From Diprion similis (Eukaryota > Arthropoda > Insecta > Hymenoptera > Diprionidae): a stretch of DNA of 64,000 nucleotides. Where the stretch lies: NCBI RefSeq assembly GCF_021155765.1, contig NC_060113.1, forward strand, positions 4,975,001-5,039,000, in the 5' to 3' direction. Position 1 is the stretch's first letter. Every line of letters begins with the position of its first letter. This document shows positions 12,049 to 24,340 of this stretch, in pieces. The notes under the pieces were generated by a model. The model was not told where the DNA came from. It made no database searches and saw only the letters and a program-made list of their open reading frames with translations. The position numbers were made by a program, and so were the translations under genes.

Positions 12049-12429
12049 TAAGTCATGTCGCCTCAAACTTCTGACATATCAATAATTCGTTCGAATCATG
12101 GTTCGAATCGATAGATGAAATATATTCTTATTCACTACGAAAGAAATGACGTTGGAAATTATCGGGAAATTCACTAAAGTTCCGGGTGTGGAATGGGCCG
12201 GGAAGCCACCATCAGGGAAAATTTAAAATGTCTTTCGGAACAGTTTGTATCCACGCAAACAAGGAAGCCGGACCCACCTCATTTAATCCATCGTGATTCA
12301 AAACCGCCGTTTCAGCATTGTTGTGTTACAATAACATGACTGGTTGCGTTAGGTAATAACAGTGCCCTATTTTACCGACCGCTCAAGAGATTAAAAAATT
12401 GTTATCCGCGCGTTTCTATTTCGGTGAAC

Positions 12430-12455
12430 CTGGAGGCGGGACTGTGGGGCGGGAC
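12430..12455 (+). promoter_or_regulatory. Tandem GC boxes upstream of PXK
   Basis: GGAGGCGGGACTGTGG is followed at once by GGCGGGACTGTAG, two copies of a GGCGGGACTGT unit about 13 bp apart. They lie about 320 bp upstream of the PXK start codon in an otherwise AT-rich area. They resemble Sp1/KLF-type GC boxes of a TATA-less promoter. Function is inferred from position and motif only. Confidence 0.4.
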
Positions 12456-12769
12456 TGTAGCAGAAGTGACACTCTTTTGTAGGGACTCTAGGTGACACTG
12501 CTGACTGCTGGCAGTAGCTGTCATACTGTGGGTTTATACGTGTGCGTCGTAGTTTGTCATTCACTGTGTATAATTGACAAATAAAGGGGTGTTATCAATT
12601 CGAAGATATATCCATAGATCGGGGCACAGTGATTGAAAAGTGCTAAACAGTCTGAGCCAATGTTGAAATGAGGCAAGAGCTCGGAATGTATGGAGCCGCG
12701 CGGTATCTTTGGGACCGTAAATCGCATCACGCCCCCCGCGGGCACCGTATTTTCTTTGATTAATAATCA

Positions 12770-15700
12770 ATGGCTATATTTGAGAGAAAATATACAAATA
12801 AAGTGCTCCTGGATGACACCGAGAAGCTCAGCAGCGTTATTGAAAATGCCAGAACCATCGACGGGCACACGGTACGATCAACGAAATAACCAATTTCAAT
12901 CTACCCTATACACAGTGGGACACTTTGATAAAACGTACATTTGCGAGTATATCTACATTGCAATTCTCTCTATTTTGAGCCGCAAACTGACGTCATATTT
13001 TTTCTATATCGCTACTTTGAAACTGTATTTTCCCCTCCACCTCGCCTGCTCATCTCTCGACAGTCTCTTTCACGAATAGTTAAAACCAGTCGTTGAGAAA
13101 GTTCCATACTTAAAAAGAGGCCACATAATGATTGATAACTATAAAGTGAACAAGGAAATCTATATGTAATTATCCTGTTTCGCAATCACAGCTTTTATCT
13201 GTCTTTTTCTTAATAGGAATATGTGATCAGAACACAGCGCGGCCCACTGCCAGAGAAATCGTGGCGGGTTAGTAGACGATACAATGACTTTGTTCAACTC
13301 AACGGGGCGCTGTGCCTGTCGGGTATTTCGCTGCCACTGCCACCAAAACGTATTATTGGTAATATGGAACCAGACTTCATAGCTCAACGACAACTAGCTC
13401 TGCAGGTGTGTCTTCTGATTGATCAAGGTAGTGTTATTCTGGGGCATCTTGAATATGTAAATGAAATTTACAACTTTATCAAGGGAATAGAAGAAAATTT
13501 ATGGTTACTAGAAATGAATATATAAAACGGTAATTCAATCATTGTTAATATTGACTTTTGTGTTACTCTTTTTTCAGAAATATCTTAACACGGTTCTAAT
13601 GAATCCCATACTGGCATCGTCGCTGCCTATGAAAAAATTCTTGGACCCTGATAATTACACTGCGCCTTTACATGGTAGGATCACAGAACGATTTTCACTA
13701 GATACTCTATTTTCATGGCTGGGAGCAGACACTTTATCAATTCCCAAAGACTGGGAAAGATTTACTTATTCCCTGTTCACTTTATTTTTACGACGATATA
13801 TTACAATTACGATTTCTTCTATTTGCAGAGGTCGCGTTGCAGCAGGTGTCATTAGCATTACGTAGCGATGCGAATTATGAAGTTGGTAAACCAATACCAG
13901 ACATGGGATGGAGATTGAGAAAACATTATTACATGGTTAAAAATCGTCAGAGTCCAAAGCAGGAGTTATTATTAGCTTGGGTAGAATTCGGTCCTGACAA
14001 ACATTTGCAGGACAAAGATGTTCATGGGGTTTTCAAGAGCTTAGGATCACTTCGTCATAGCTACATAGAACCAATAGTTCATCAGCATGTAACTGAGAAT
14101 GGTGCTTTGACTGTTAGAAATTTTTATCCAGATGGGACATTAAGAGATATTTTATGCCATGCCAAGCCGAAGCAACCATTCATTAAGAAATATGGGAACC
14201 CTAAGCAAACAAAATCATTGAGCGTTCAGGAAATTTCCGCGTATGCCTTCCAGGTAACTAAGGATCTTAGCTCAAAGTATTTAATAAATCAGTTGCCAAG
14301 TATAAACTTAAGTCGAACACTTACATATTGGATGTTAATATAACTGGGCACAGGAAGAAGAAATTTTCAGTAACTTGAATGAGTCTTATTTTTCAAATCC
14401 AAATTAGATACTGGATGCATTGGTCTTTTTACACGAGAAGGGGCTGCCGTACGGACATCTTCACACCGGGAATGTCATCTTGACACCGTCGGGGGCAAAA
14501 CTATTGGATATAGAAAATGGGCTGCTGGGTTTACCCGCATTTTACAGACCATATGTTGTTCAGAGACGAAAATTATATGCTACGGTATAGAGTATACTTT
14601 TACCCAGTGATTGTGAGGGTGCAAATTTTGTGTCATGATCAACTTTTTCACTGATATATTTCAGGTTCAAGTTGACGTTTATTCATTTGGCCACGTTGTA
14701 TATGAAATGGCATTTGGACGGCCTTTGCTTGAGGCCACGTGCTCGGATTTCTCTCACAGTGATCCAAACTTGAAAAATCTCTTAGAATTGATCCTGTCTC
14801 CTGAAGCATTGAAGCAGGATTTGCCCACTGTGGCACAGCTGCTGGATCATCCATTTTTCCAACAATCGAAATGCAGGTCTGTTTGGTTTTACATGAGAGA
14901 AAGTGTCAAGCATGAAGTGAAGTTTCTAGTAGGAACAGCTGAAAAGATAATTATGTAAACCTGGGTCCGGTCTGAGAAAGAGCGTTTCTAAGTTTGTTAT
15001 ACCTAATATCCGACAAATATGTTCTGTCTGCAGGGGTCTCAATACTTTGGAAAAGCCACATTTCAAACTCAGCAGTCATTTGAAGGATGCATTATTGGAA
15101 GCGATCAGTAAGGCCGAGTTACGTTTAAGAGACGAGCAAAAGGTTGCCCGACATCAGAAGAGATTAGTAAAAGTTCAGGAAATGATGAGTTCTGAGGAAG
15201 AGATGAAGAAACGTAAACAGAAATTGGTAAATCAGAGAGAACAACTTATTGTACACCTGAAATTTAAATAAGACTGTTTTATTGGATAGAATAATGATTC
15301 GATAATGGAAATTCTTCTTTTCTCTAGAAAAAGGAGCAAAAATTAGCACAAGAACAACGTTCGACAAGTCAATTGGGTACAAATGGGATAAAACAAATGA
15401 ATGGAAAGAGTCCTGAGCGATCTGATAGCCCAACTAGTACGTCAACTGCAACTAGTGCTGGAACTTTAACACCTCCATCACACAGTGAGTTATCTCTTCA
15501 TTACTTATAATTACTCAGAATATATAGTTGATTAGCAAAATTGTAATTTAAAATCTGTTATTAATTTTAATGCTATTTAATGCGACCGGTTATAATCGGG
15601 CGTTGTCACTTTTCTCGGACGTCATGGCGTAAAAGTCCAACGAAATGATATATAATTGAGTATAGAATATTGTGGCAGCACACCGCATGCAGCCATGCCA

Positions 15701-16939
15701 TTGGTTAGGGTAAATGAACAAATTTGATCATTGATAAAAACACCAACAGATTCTTGCGATAGTTTAAAGATAAATAAGTATCAATGGTCATAGGTCTAGT
15801 GCATAATGCAGAAATTCTTCATTTCTTATCTTTCGAACAGCTGGACACAAAAGTTGATGGCACGCTCTACGTACATTATTATCACGTAGGTCATAATCTT
15901 AACAGATTATTTATTCAATCTTCATATCTTGCATGCTTACTTTGAAGTATTATATGTATTCTTTGTCATCAAGTATATTAGAATTTGGTTTCCATGTCAT
16001 CGCAGGGATATCTTTTGAGGTCACCAATACAGCTTAACGAACGACAGTCATACAAAATGGAATTTTTTTATTTTTTCTGCAACTGTAGATTTTCTATTTT
16101 TATGAATGAACTCAATAATATGATTAAAATTTTAGGCGCAATGAGATCTATTTTATTTCATAGATTTCCTTAGCCTACAGCTTTATTCACATCATTTGCA
16201 TTAAGTCCGTGCAGTCAATACTTTCATTGCCTTTCAACTGCATGTATACACTTTATTCATTTATGGTTTATACTGGTGGCGTGAATCTTTCCAATTTCTG
16301 GTATTGTTATTAATTACAATCCTTGTGGTGAATTTGGTTTTCATAAAATTCCAATAGTGCGATGAAAACTGCAAGAAGATTGTGTTCTTAGTATTAGCTA
16401 GTTCGAAAAGCAGCATAATCCACTTTTTGCTGTAATTAGATTAGATTTCAAATGAATGAACTTTGTAATAAGTAGGAAGTGAAACACTAGTGACATCGCC
16501 TTAGCCAGTCGGAAAAGTTGCATCATACAGTTTTTACTGTAATTTGATATCAAATGGATGAATTTTGTAATAAGCAGGAAATGAATTACTAGTGAAATTG
16601 TGGCATGCTTCGACGGTTGAAAGCCAGTAATGAATATTGTTTTGCCTTGTAATAAATTGCCAATGGTAGCACAAGTGTATAGAAAGTATAGATAATAATA
16701 CCTCTTTTGATGAAACATTTTGATATGCAAATGAAAAATGTAATAATCATGTATTCAAAGGTTCGGTGGATGTTCACAATGGGAACACAAAAGGAAAAGT
16801 TGTTACCGCTCCACTACCACCGCCAATGCCAACCGTATCGCCTGTTACAGATGACTCAGGGGAGCGCTCAGCCTTACTAGGCAGCATCTGCACTTTCAAT
16901 AAGGCAAACCTGCGCAAGGTAGCTAATGGTAATCTGTAA
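12770..16939 (+). CDS. PXK: PX domain-containing kinase-like protein (PXK), 9 exons
   Basis: This is an endosome-associated protein that in vertebrates binds phosphoinositides and modulates receptor trafficking and Na,K-ATPase. Coding exons are 12770-12871, 13217-13405, 13578-13674, 13829-14253, 14408-14584, 14665-14876, 15034-15226, 15328-15484 and 16761-16939. All are GT-AG, the frame stays open through every junction, and the product is 576 residues, close to the vertebrate length. The start is fixed by TAATAATCA in frame directly before the ATG. The PX domain (about 10-125) carries RRYNDF at 54-59 and the proline loop LPLPPKR at 73-79. The kinase-like domain (about 140-395) has GHLHTGNV where HRD is expected and DIEN (305-308) in place of DFG, so it is a predicted pseudokinase. 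Residues 401-470 are a Lys/Glu-rich helix, then a Ser/Thr-rich linker, a poly-Pro stretch, and a C-terminal WH2-like segment (about 552-571, SALLGSI...LRKV). The last intron (1.28 kb) is the longest. Confidence 0.95.
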
Positions 16940-19900
16940 AGTTACTCAAGTTGGTATTCCGGAATACAATATTTGTAATTGGATGATGTATTGGACTTGA
17001 TTATTCAGCAGTGAAACAGCTTCAGATGTTTGTATTGATATACATTATACGTAAGAAATAATATAGACGTGATTGTTCTACGAGGAAGCTGTATACCAAT
17101 TGCGCATAAAAGTCGTACCTTTTCTCTTATCGAGTTGATGCTAACAAGTGAGAATGTATATTTTATTATGATTACGATTATTATTATTATTTTAAACCAA
17201 GTCGTATCATTCCAAAGCAAGTATCTGCGTTGCCCTTTTTGGTTTAAGATACTTCGGAGAACAAATCGTGTTATATAAAAAAAAAGAGCATGGTTATATT
17301 TACCAATGACTAATGTTATATTGACGTCAAATTGGTCTGTTTTTATTTTTTTTTCATATCATAAGGAAAATTAGTGAGGTGAGTACTAATCAATTGACAC
17401 GTATTTAACGATGGCACTTTGAGATAAAGTAATTTGGAAACTCCGATCAGTTATGACGTACTATACTTTTCTCTAAATTGTCTCTTGCGATTTTAAGAAT
17501 GTCAGTGGTATTGAAAAGTCATTGAAAAAATGAAAACTTATTGCTAACCAGCATCGTTAAATTCAAGAAAATTATTTGTATATGTATATATTTGAGACTA
17601 CCTTTAACAGTTTTAGGAAAACAAAATATCATATCTTGTCTTTTACTGTAATATATTTACCTACTCATGTACTGTCCAGCTACCTGGGATCGAGCTGTAA
17701 CGAGATCTGAATAATGTTAGAAAGTCATTGGCTCCTTTCACAATTTAGAATCTAGATAAAACTTACAATTAGAGACTCTTGACCAATATTTCACTGATAA
17801 TAGAAAAAAATAGATACAATCGAAATATATAAAATACAGCATTGATTCGCTTTTTGTGAGCATATGAATTTTTGTAAATATACGTTACTGAGTACCATTA
17901 GTATGTATGGTGTGAAATATAGTTACTAGTTACGTGAAATCATTCTCTTTCTATGTAATAGATGTATGTCTGATGAAAATAATGTTTCTACTTCCGAAAG
18001 ATTTCAAGCAGCACAAATTCTCTCTTTTTGAGAATACTTTCGTTACAGCGTGTATCCGGAAACAAATAGGCAAATAAAATCATACAAATACATGCGAAAC
18101 ATTAATTATGTTGAATTATTGCACAAAAGACAAGTGTTACCCACGTATTGATTATTACTATTACTATTATAGAAATGTTGGAAAATATCAAATAATTATC
18201 AATCGTGATATCCGTTGTTTCTGTCTTTATTTCATATCTCTCACTGTTAAATTGTTATTTGAGCCCGGGATCTTGTCTTCGACAGGTCACCGATTCTCTT
18301 GTCAAACCATTTTTCTTTGACAATACAGTTAATTAATTCTAGATGGCACCATGTTAAATATAATACATTCACAGATGCAGCTTCGCCCAGGTACATAATG
18401 AGACAGTTTCTGATATACATATTTCAGAACTGTCAGTAATAGTGATATTACAGCAAAAATTTTAGTATACCTATATTTAAACAAGGTTCATTTGAATCTG
18501 GAAACTGGTTTATTTAAAAATATTGTTGACGTGATATTGATATTTGTACAAAAATTGGTGATCCTTTACTTTATTAACGGATTTTTGTTATCTAGTTTGT
18601 TATAAAACTGGGCACTCTGATTATCCGGAATTTATTTATTCACTATTATTATTATAAATATTATATGTTGAGATTTATCTTCGTTTTATCTATTCAAAGT
18701 TTATTTCTTGCTCTGCATGGCATAATATGCATTATAACGAACAAAATTCAACCATTTATGAGGAGTGTGCATATTTCTTTCACCTTCGTATGTATAAATA
18801 GTAGGTCACCACATGTAATTTTTAAAAATGTATGCTATTGAAATGAATATCAACTTTAAAGTAAAAAAAATATACATATATAAACAACCACTCAGTCAGC
18901 TTTTTGCACCAACTATTGATAGAATTGTAGTTTGAACTTCATTAGCGTAAGACAGCATTGTCAAAAAATATATCAACCAATACAATTTTTTTTATTATTT
19001 ACAGTTGCAATGCGTGCGTATTCCAATTTTGAATCAATGAAAAAATTATACTACATGCTGAATATAATATAAAAATCAATCATGTGATAGTGCGTATGCA
19101 AACTAATGCCAAACACGAATACTTCCAAGTTATTTCAGATGTTGAATGGTGTACATTGAATTTCTGTTCAGCAACAACATGTATACGACCTGTATGTTTA
19201 GCTAAAAAAAAAAACACCCAGCATCTCTATTTGTAACCTCATGTAACAGTGTCTATTTCTAAATTGTGGTAACAATCTGTGTGCTGTATAATTTGTCTGT
19301 GAATATTTAACAAATGTATAATATAATAACAATCAATTCCTAAAAAGCTCTGTTTAATCGTAAATCATTTCTTACGTCCACAAATATCATCTCCGTTCGT
19401 GTTTTAATTTATTAATAGTTAAAGATTGTTTAGATACAGTTTTAAACGGATCGATCTTGAGTGGTCAACATTCGAATAGTCCGATAGATTGAAATGAAAG
19501 ATCGAACCCCACCTCTGAAATTAATTATTCTGTATTTATTAACTACATAACAACGCTGATAAGAACTGATAACAATATTGGTCATCGTAACCAATATAGA
19601 TTAAAATTGTTTTAGCCTATATTCCGGACACCTCAAATCAGTAATTGAATCACCTACAACCTGAAAAGTACTAAATATCTATGCGTATGTGTATGTTTAA
19701 GAGGAATACTACCATTATTTATTATCATTGTGATTATTAACATTATTATTATGTTTTTTCAACAATAGATTAGAGAAGACGTTTAATATACTAAAAATTA
19801 ATGTACGGCGGCTGACCTTTTTACAATAAATATTAGAGGGTATTAGTTTACACATTTTTCGAACTAGTCGTAGAATCTTTCATACTATTAAAATCACAAA

Positions 19901-20555
19901 TGTTAATAAATGTATAGATACTGTACAGTATTTATGGGGAATAGTTAACGAGTAGATTTGATATTCATAGATAAATACCTGACCTTATCATATCGATTAA
20001 CGGATCACATGAACTTGACAACAAACTCGTTGTTCGCTTGCATGATCTCCAAGCAATTATTTTAGTTTCATTAGTATTCTATTAGGTATGCATTATCATG
20101 TTTTTACGACAACCGATCATTCATTCTTTAGGTATAAAGAACCAATATCTAAATTCAGTCAAAAACAAGATCCAAGGGATTTGATCCTGGATTTCCAGAA
20201 TTCTTTATTTCAACAAATAAGAAGTATGGGAATTTTATTCCTTATGTTCTCATGATGAATATGCAAAATTCTTATTGCATTTAGAAAATAGACACCTACC
20301 CCATCCGATCAGTAAAATTTTTCTAATACTTTTACTGTTATTTTAAGGCTGTCTTTACAGAGGCTTGTAAACGATATTTTCAAAACCTAGTTTTGCGATA
20401 TTATTATATTATTAGCTGGAGTTATGGTTTTCGTATAAAAATTTCTTTTTCTTTTTCATGGTTGAATCACTGGTACACCTTTCCTTCCTACTATTGACAT
20501 GGTTTTTGGCGAATTGTGGCTAGATAGAATGACGGCGAGAACCGCCTGACATCGG
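16937..20555. other. 3' space between convergent PXK and tafazzin genes
   Basis: This is AT-rich non-coding DNA. The PXK 3'UTR begins at 16,940. The first canonical AATAAA I find on the plus strand is at 18,073, so the 3'UTR may be about 1.1 kb or use a variant signal. On the minus strand the tafazzin 3'UTR starts below 20,556, with an AATAAA (TTTATT on plus) near 20,204. Nothing else is recognised. Short open frames here are chance. Confidence 0.6.
20204..20209 (-). terminator. Candidate polyadenylation signal of tafazzin
   Basis: The hexamer AATAAA on the minus strand lies about 350 bp after the tafazzin stop codon, a plausible 3'UTR length. It rests on position and hexamer only. Other variant signals are present nearby. 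Confidence 0.35.
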
Positions 20556-22854
20556 TCAAGACTGCAAATGAAGTTTCTCCGTAACCGATCGCAATCTAAA
20601 GGATAAAAATAATTTAGATCATACGTGATTGATAAATTTAAGTTTATTTTCAAGAATATCAAAGAGAATCCTCACCTCAAAAGTTCCTCTTGAATACGAT
20701 CAGTGATAGCTTTCCTAGCATCAATTTCATTTGCTTTTGCTGATCTCAGCTCTTCCAACATTTCGCTGAAGTCTATGGGGTCTCCGTAATTCATTGTTAC
20801 TTTTTTATGAGTTTTTATCATGTACGGAGGTTCATTAGGTAAAATGTCATCCATCCCCAAGTGGTAGATAGGAATTACTAACGGGGTCACCGGAGATTCT
20901 AGTATAAGTCTTCCTACACCCCATTTCAACCTGCATGCCACAGACAAGCCAATCAATACTATTACGTAGTTAAAATTTAGCTGAAATATAGCATCAAGTA
21001 ATAGAAGCGGACAAGTGAAACCAGAATTTTTTTCTTCACTGCTTTTTTCACGGGCTCAATAATGAAGTAGAAAGAATTAGAACTAACTTACGAGACTAAT
21101 ATATTAAATATTTAAAACCTCGTATTTTCTTTGAGCATGTTCACTTTGCCCTCTGGAAATACATGGACCCATTCGCCGTTGGATAATTTTTCAATGCAAA
21201 AGTTCATGCTCTCTTGATAAACTCCTTTCCCTCTGACAACAGGTACACATTTTCCTAACATGAAGAAGTAGGAATGCCAAACGTTGGTGAAGCATATATC
21301 GTGCGCAGCTAGGGACCATCTTATCACACGCCTGTTTATCAAGTGGCGGAGATCCAGGGTAGCTGAAAAATAAGTCACCATTCACGATACATATTTCACC
21401 GATTTTTATCTGTCATAAATTTCTAATGAAATAACTAGCAACTTTATAAAGTGATATAAAAGGTTGATATTATTGGATGAAAGATCGTAATAATTCGAAT
21501 GAATTTAGTAGTGATAAAGTTAATAGTCGATATTGCTGAGTCATAAATTATTATGATACACAGCATGACGAATACAAATTTTATTCAACAGGTAGCATGG
21601 CAAATATGTAGATATGCGCACACACACATCCAATGTTGGGGAAATACCGGTTTCTAACTTTTGTCACACTTTTTGGAAAATAGTCAGTCAAATTAATTAC
21701 ACAGGTCAACAAAAGAGAATGTTTTTTCGAGTTTATATTTAAGTAAATAAATTTTTATTCCAAACATCGAATAATAACCAAAATCTTCATTTATTACTTA
21801 TGAAGTTTCGTTTTGTCTATTTACATTGATAAATAAGTCCTTAAGTTTTTGGTTGATAGCTATAATCTAAGTGCTTATTCAGAAGAACAAGGAAAACGTT
21901 TTCACCGAGACATAATGGATTTTGAACGACGTCAGGTACAGTATAATGAGAACACGATAGGAGATAACCTTCGGGATTCGATACGAGAAAGTCCAAACAA
22001 ACATAAAAAAAGTACGAAGAATATTAATTAAAACAATTTCTTCTTTCGCCAATTACGTGGAAAAAAATCAAAATTTGTGTCGACTGGTGTTATCTTTTGC
22101 AATTCTGGTTTTCGCGCTGTGTCTTTATTCAAATTATTAATGATACTATGTTAGTTATTCCAAGTATTATTCGACCTAAAAATACATTCCGAGTTACGAA
22201 AGGTAACAAGTCGCTCGATTTCCACTTTTCTTACAGAAGTTGCTCGCTAACAGCATTAAGCTCGTAGTTCTAGTAACCTTACCCCAAATTCCAGGATCGT
22301 CGAAGCAGCTGTGATGATTTGATATGGTGATGAGAGGGACATTCCGAGGTCGACAATCCAAGGCCCTCGTTATGACATGTTTGTTGTATATTTTAGTTTT
22401 GTTCAGCCATTCTAGAATGAATATTAAAGGAATGAAAAAAATGAAAAAGCTTTTACAATCGAAAATGAGAAACAAGAATAGGTGAAAATCAGACTGTTTG
22501 GAGTAAATTCTGAAATTCCGTCACACAGGTTAAAGACAAAATTCAAATGATAATTGGGTGACATGTTTACATTGACAATGTATCGTGTCAATTTCTTCGA
22601 ACGTAGAGAGAATACAGAATTGACACGTTACTGGAGGAATTTCAAGGTCTCGAGTCAAGTTTACGTCGTCTTTTAGGCTAGGCAAGTAACCCTGGGTTGA
22701 CAAACTAGTGAAAAATAATAGTAAAAATAGTGTGTTAACCTAGAATGAACTTGGAGAATATCCCCACTGCTGCGAACGTAATCGAACTAGCGAACTTCCA
22801 AAATTTTGTCGGATTTCGAAGCTTCGGTATTATCCACTTGATGTCGTAAACCAT
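20556..22854 (-). CDS. TAZ: Tafazzin, mitochondrial cardiolipin transacylase, 5 coding exons
   Basis: Tafazzin remodels cardiolipin acyl chains by phospholipid-lysophospholipid transacylation on the intermembrane-space face of mitochondrial membranes. Coding exons in transcript order are 22854-22740, 22411-22283, 21362-21119, 20930-20676 and 20595-20556. All are GT-AG and the frame is continuous through split codons, giving 260 residues. A hydrophobic membrane segment lies near residues 20-38 ([16 protein letters not shown]). The PlsC-type acyltransferase motif [10 protein letters not shown] (69-78) holds the H72-X4-D77 pair. Motif III is FPEGKVN (150-156), followed by WGVGRLI and [12 protein letters not shown]. 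Length matches the family. [10 protein letters not shown] joins directly, with no insert corresponding to human exon 5, so this is the short functional form. The start has a purine at -3 and G at +4. A 5'UTR intron and upstream E-box are listed separately. The gene is convergent with PXK. Confidence 0.95.
21849..22031 (+). mobile_element. Relic of an arthropod repeat-encoded ORF in tafazzin intron 2
   Basis: Antisense to tafazzin, this 60-codon open stretch reads [20 protein letters not shown]. It resembles the C-terminal SEEQGERFH-type segment I associate with multi-copy, transposon-like ORFs in insect genomes. It continues through a charged stretch and a Lys-rich end (HKKSTKN) like those proteins. 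No upstream part of the ORF is visible and there are no clear terminal repeats, so this is a decayed fragment. The resemblance is from memory of the motif, not an alignment. Confidence 0.55.
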
Positions 22855-22868
22855 TTCGCCCACACTCG

Positions 22869-22938
22869 CTAAACACAGAAATTAACAACGCGAGTGTTAA
22901 ATATCCATTAAACACGATTATATTCCACAGTTAAATAC
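22869..22938 (-). other. 5'UTR intron of tafazzin
   Basis: On the minus strand CGCGGGCAG is followed by the donor GTATTTAAC at 22,938, and TTAATTTCTGTGTTTAG is the acceptor ending at 22,869. This leaves a 14-nt leader segment joined to the ATG at 22,854. The small size (70 bp) and clean sites fit a spliced leader exon. Transcript data would be needed to confirm it. Confidence 0.5.
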
Positions 22939-23008
22939 CTGCCCGCGAAATATCGTCTGCTCTTTTAGCACTGCGCGGACGCCATCTTTGATCATAAGTC
23001 GCAAACAC

Positions 23009-23018
23009 GTCACGTGAC
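23009..23018. promoter_or_regulatory. GTCACGTGAC palindromic E-box in the tafazzin promoter
   Basis: A perfect 10-bp palindrome, GTCACGTGAC, lies about 70-80 bp upstream of the inferred leader exon end. It is next to a GCCATCTTT (YY1-like) word at 22,981 and a CpG-rich stretch. This decamer is the CLEAR-type E-box bound by TFEB/MITF-family factors and also by USF. That it regulates tafazzin is inferred from position. Confidence 0.5.
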
Positions 23019-24340
23019 ATGACGCGCGTTTATTACGAAATACTTTTGACTCGTCGCCTCCGCTAAGTTGCGATATTTAATATTTAATATTTAATATTTA
23101 ATAACAGACTTTGTTTCGTTGTATACAATTCCTGCGATAATGTTCACGAATTAAAACAAACATTTCACCTTGGCAATATATTTTCAACATGTTTAAAAAG
23201 CGATCGTATAAGTTAAATAAAATATCTCACGTTGTACGGAAATGATTAATGCCTCATTACGTAATTTAAAGACGAGTGCTTGTTTCAGTCTCTAGCTGCC
23301 CGCCTGTATTTACAGAGTATTCAAATATTTTATTACATTATAGACAGAAGCACGCAAACGTTCAAGCCGGAACTTCTACGTTTTCCGGTATTTTTATCCC
23401 ACGCAAGCCGCCACCGATTACAGTATATAAATATTTACTATATGCTTCACATATTGCATAATATTCAAGAATTTTACTTTTTCTTCATGCGTTTTAGAAT
23501 AATTTTCCAAAAAAGCATGAAGTTATTTTTTACAATTCGTCGATTTTACTTTGTCATATTTATATTCAACTCTATCACAATTTGACGAGTCATCGCCTGA
23601 AAAATTGTACAAAAAAATTGCATTTTGAGCACCAAGAATCTGAAAATAGTAATGATAAAGTTAGGATCACCAGGTAGTTATTACCTCTTTCGGAGGGGGG
23701 GTTGAGGGGATTTTTTAGGTCACTGATCACGAATCCGTAATCAAAACTTTTCACACTCTAATTATCTATAACGATTATAAAATTAATACACTAAAAAGAA
23801 AAAACAAAAAAAAAATATACTTATGCTGTCGCAGGGTTGGTAAACAGGTGTTATATCACTTCGGCAGCATTTTGGTATTCAATAATTACACTTTGTCTAG
23901 TGAATACGTAATAAAGTATCTTGTCTCAACCTTTATCACTGAATATTCACTGATAATTCAACGGGGTTTAGCTGTTAAAACCTTACCGAAGGTGTACATA
24001 TACGCCAGTTCTATGTCTCTACAAATATTTCAGATTCAAAGACTTTGAAATATCTCTCTTAATTTTCATGCGTCACCTCTTAATAAGCAATAATTGTTAA
24101 CCTCGGCACGCTTATTCAGACGTTGGGATGCGAAGTTTAATTCGAGCCGAAGTCTCACTTGGAATGAGGAATACTAGCTGTCCTCGGATTTCACCAAAAA
24201 ACGGAGAAAACGCGCTTATGGCAGGAGTATTTTGCTAATCGTAAGCAATAATTACATTGAAACAAATGGATGACCTTTTTACTGACATTACAGTTGCAAT
24301 TATGATAAACGACAATTACTTGTCAGTCAAAGTTCAAGTT

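Noticed and set aside
12690-13079. 129-codon plus-strand open frame as PXK first exon
   Set aside because: It is in another frame from the conserved KVLLDDT segment and runs through the intron. The true start is at 12,770 after in-frame stops.
13160-13393. Minus-strand open frame over PXK exon 2
   Set aside because: Shadow of the PX-domain exon on the opposite strand.
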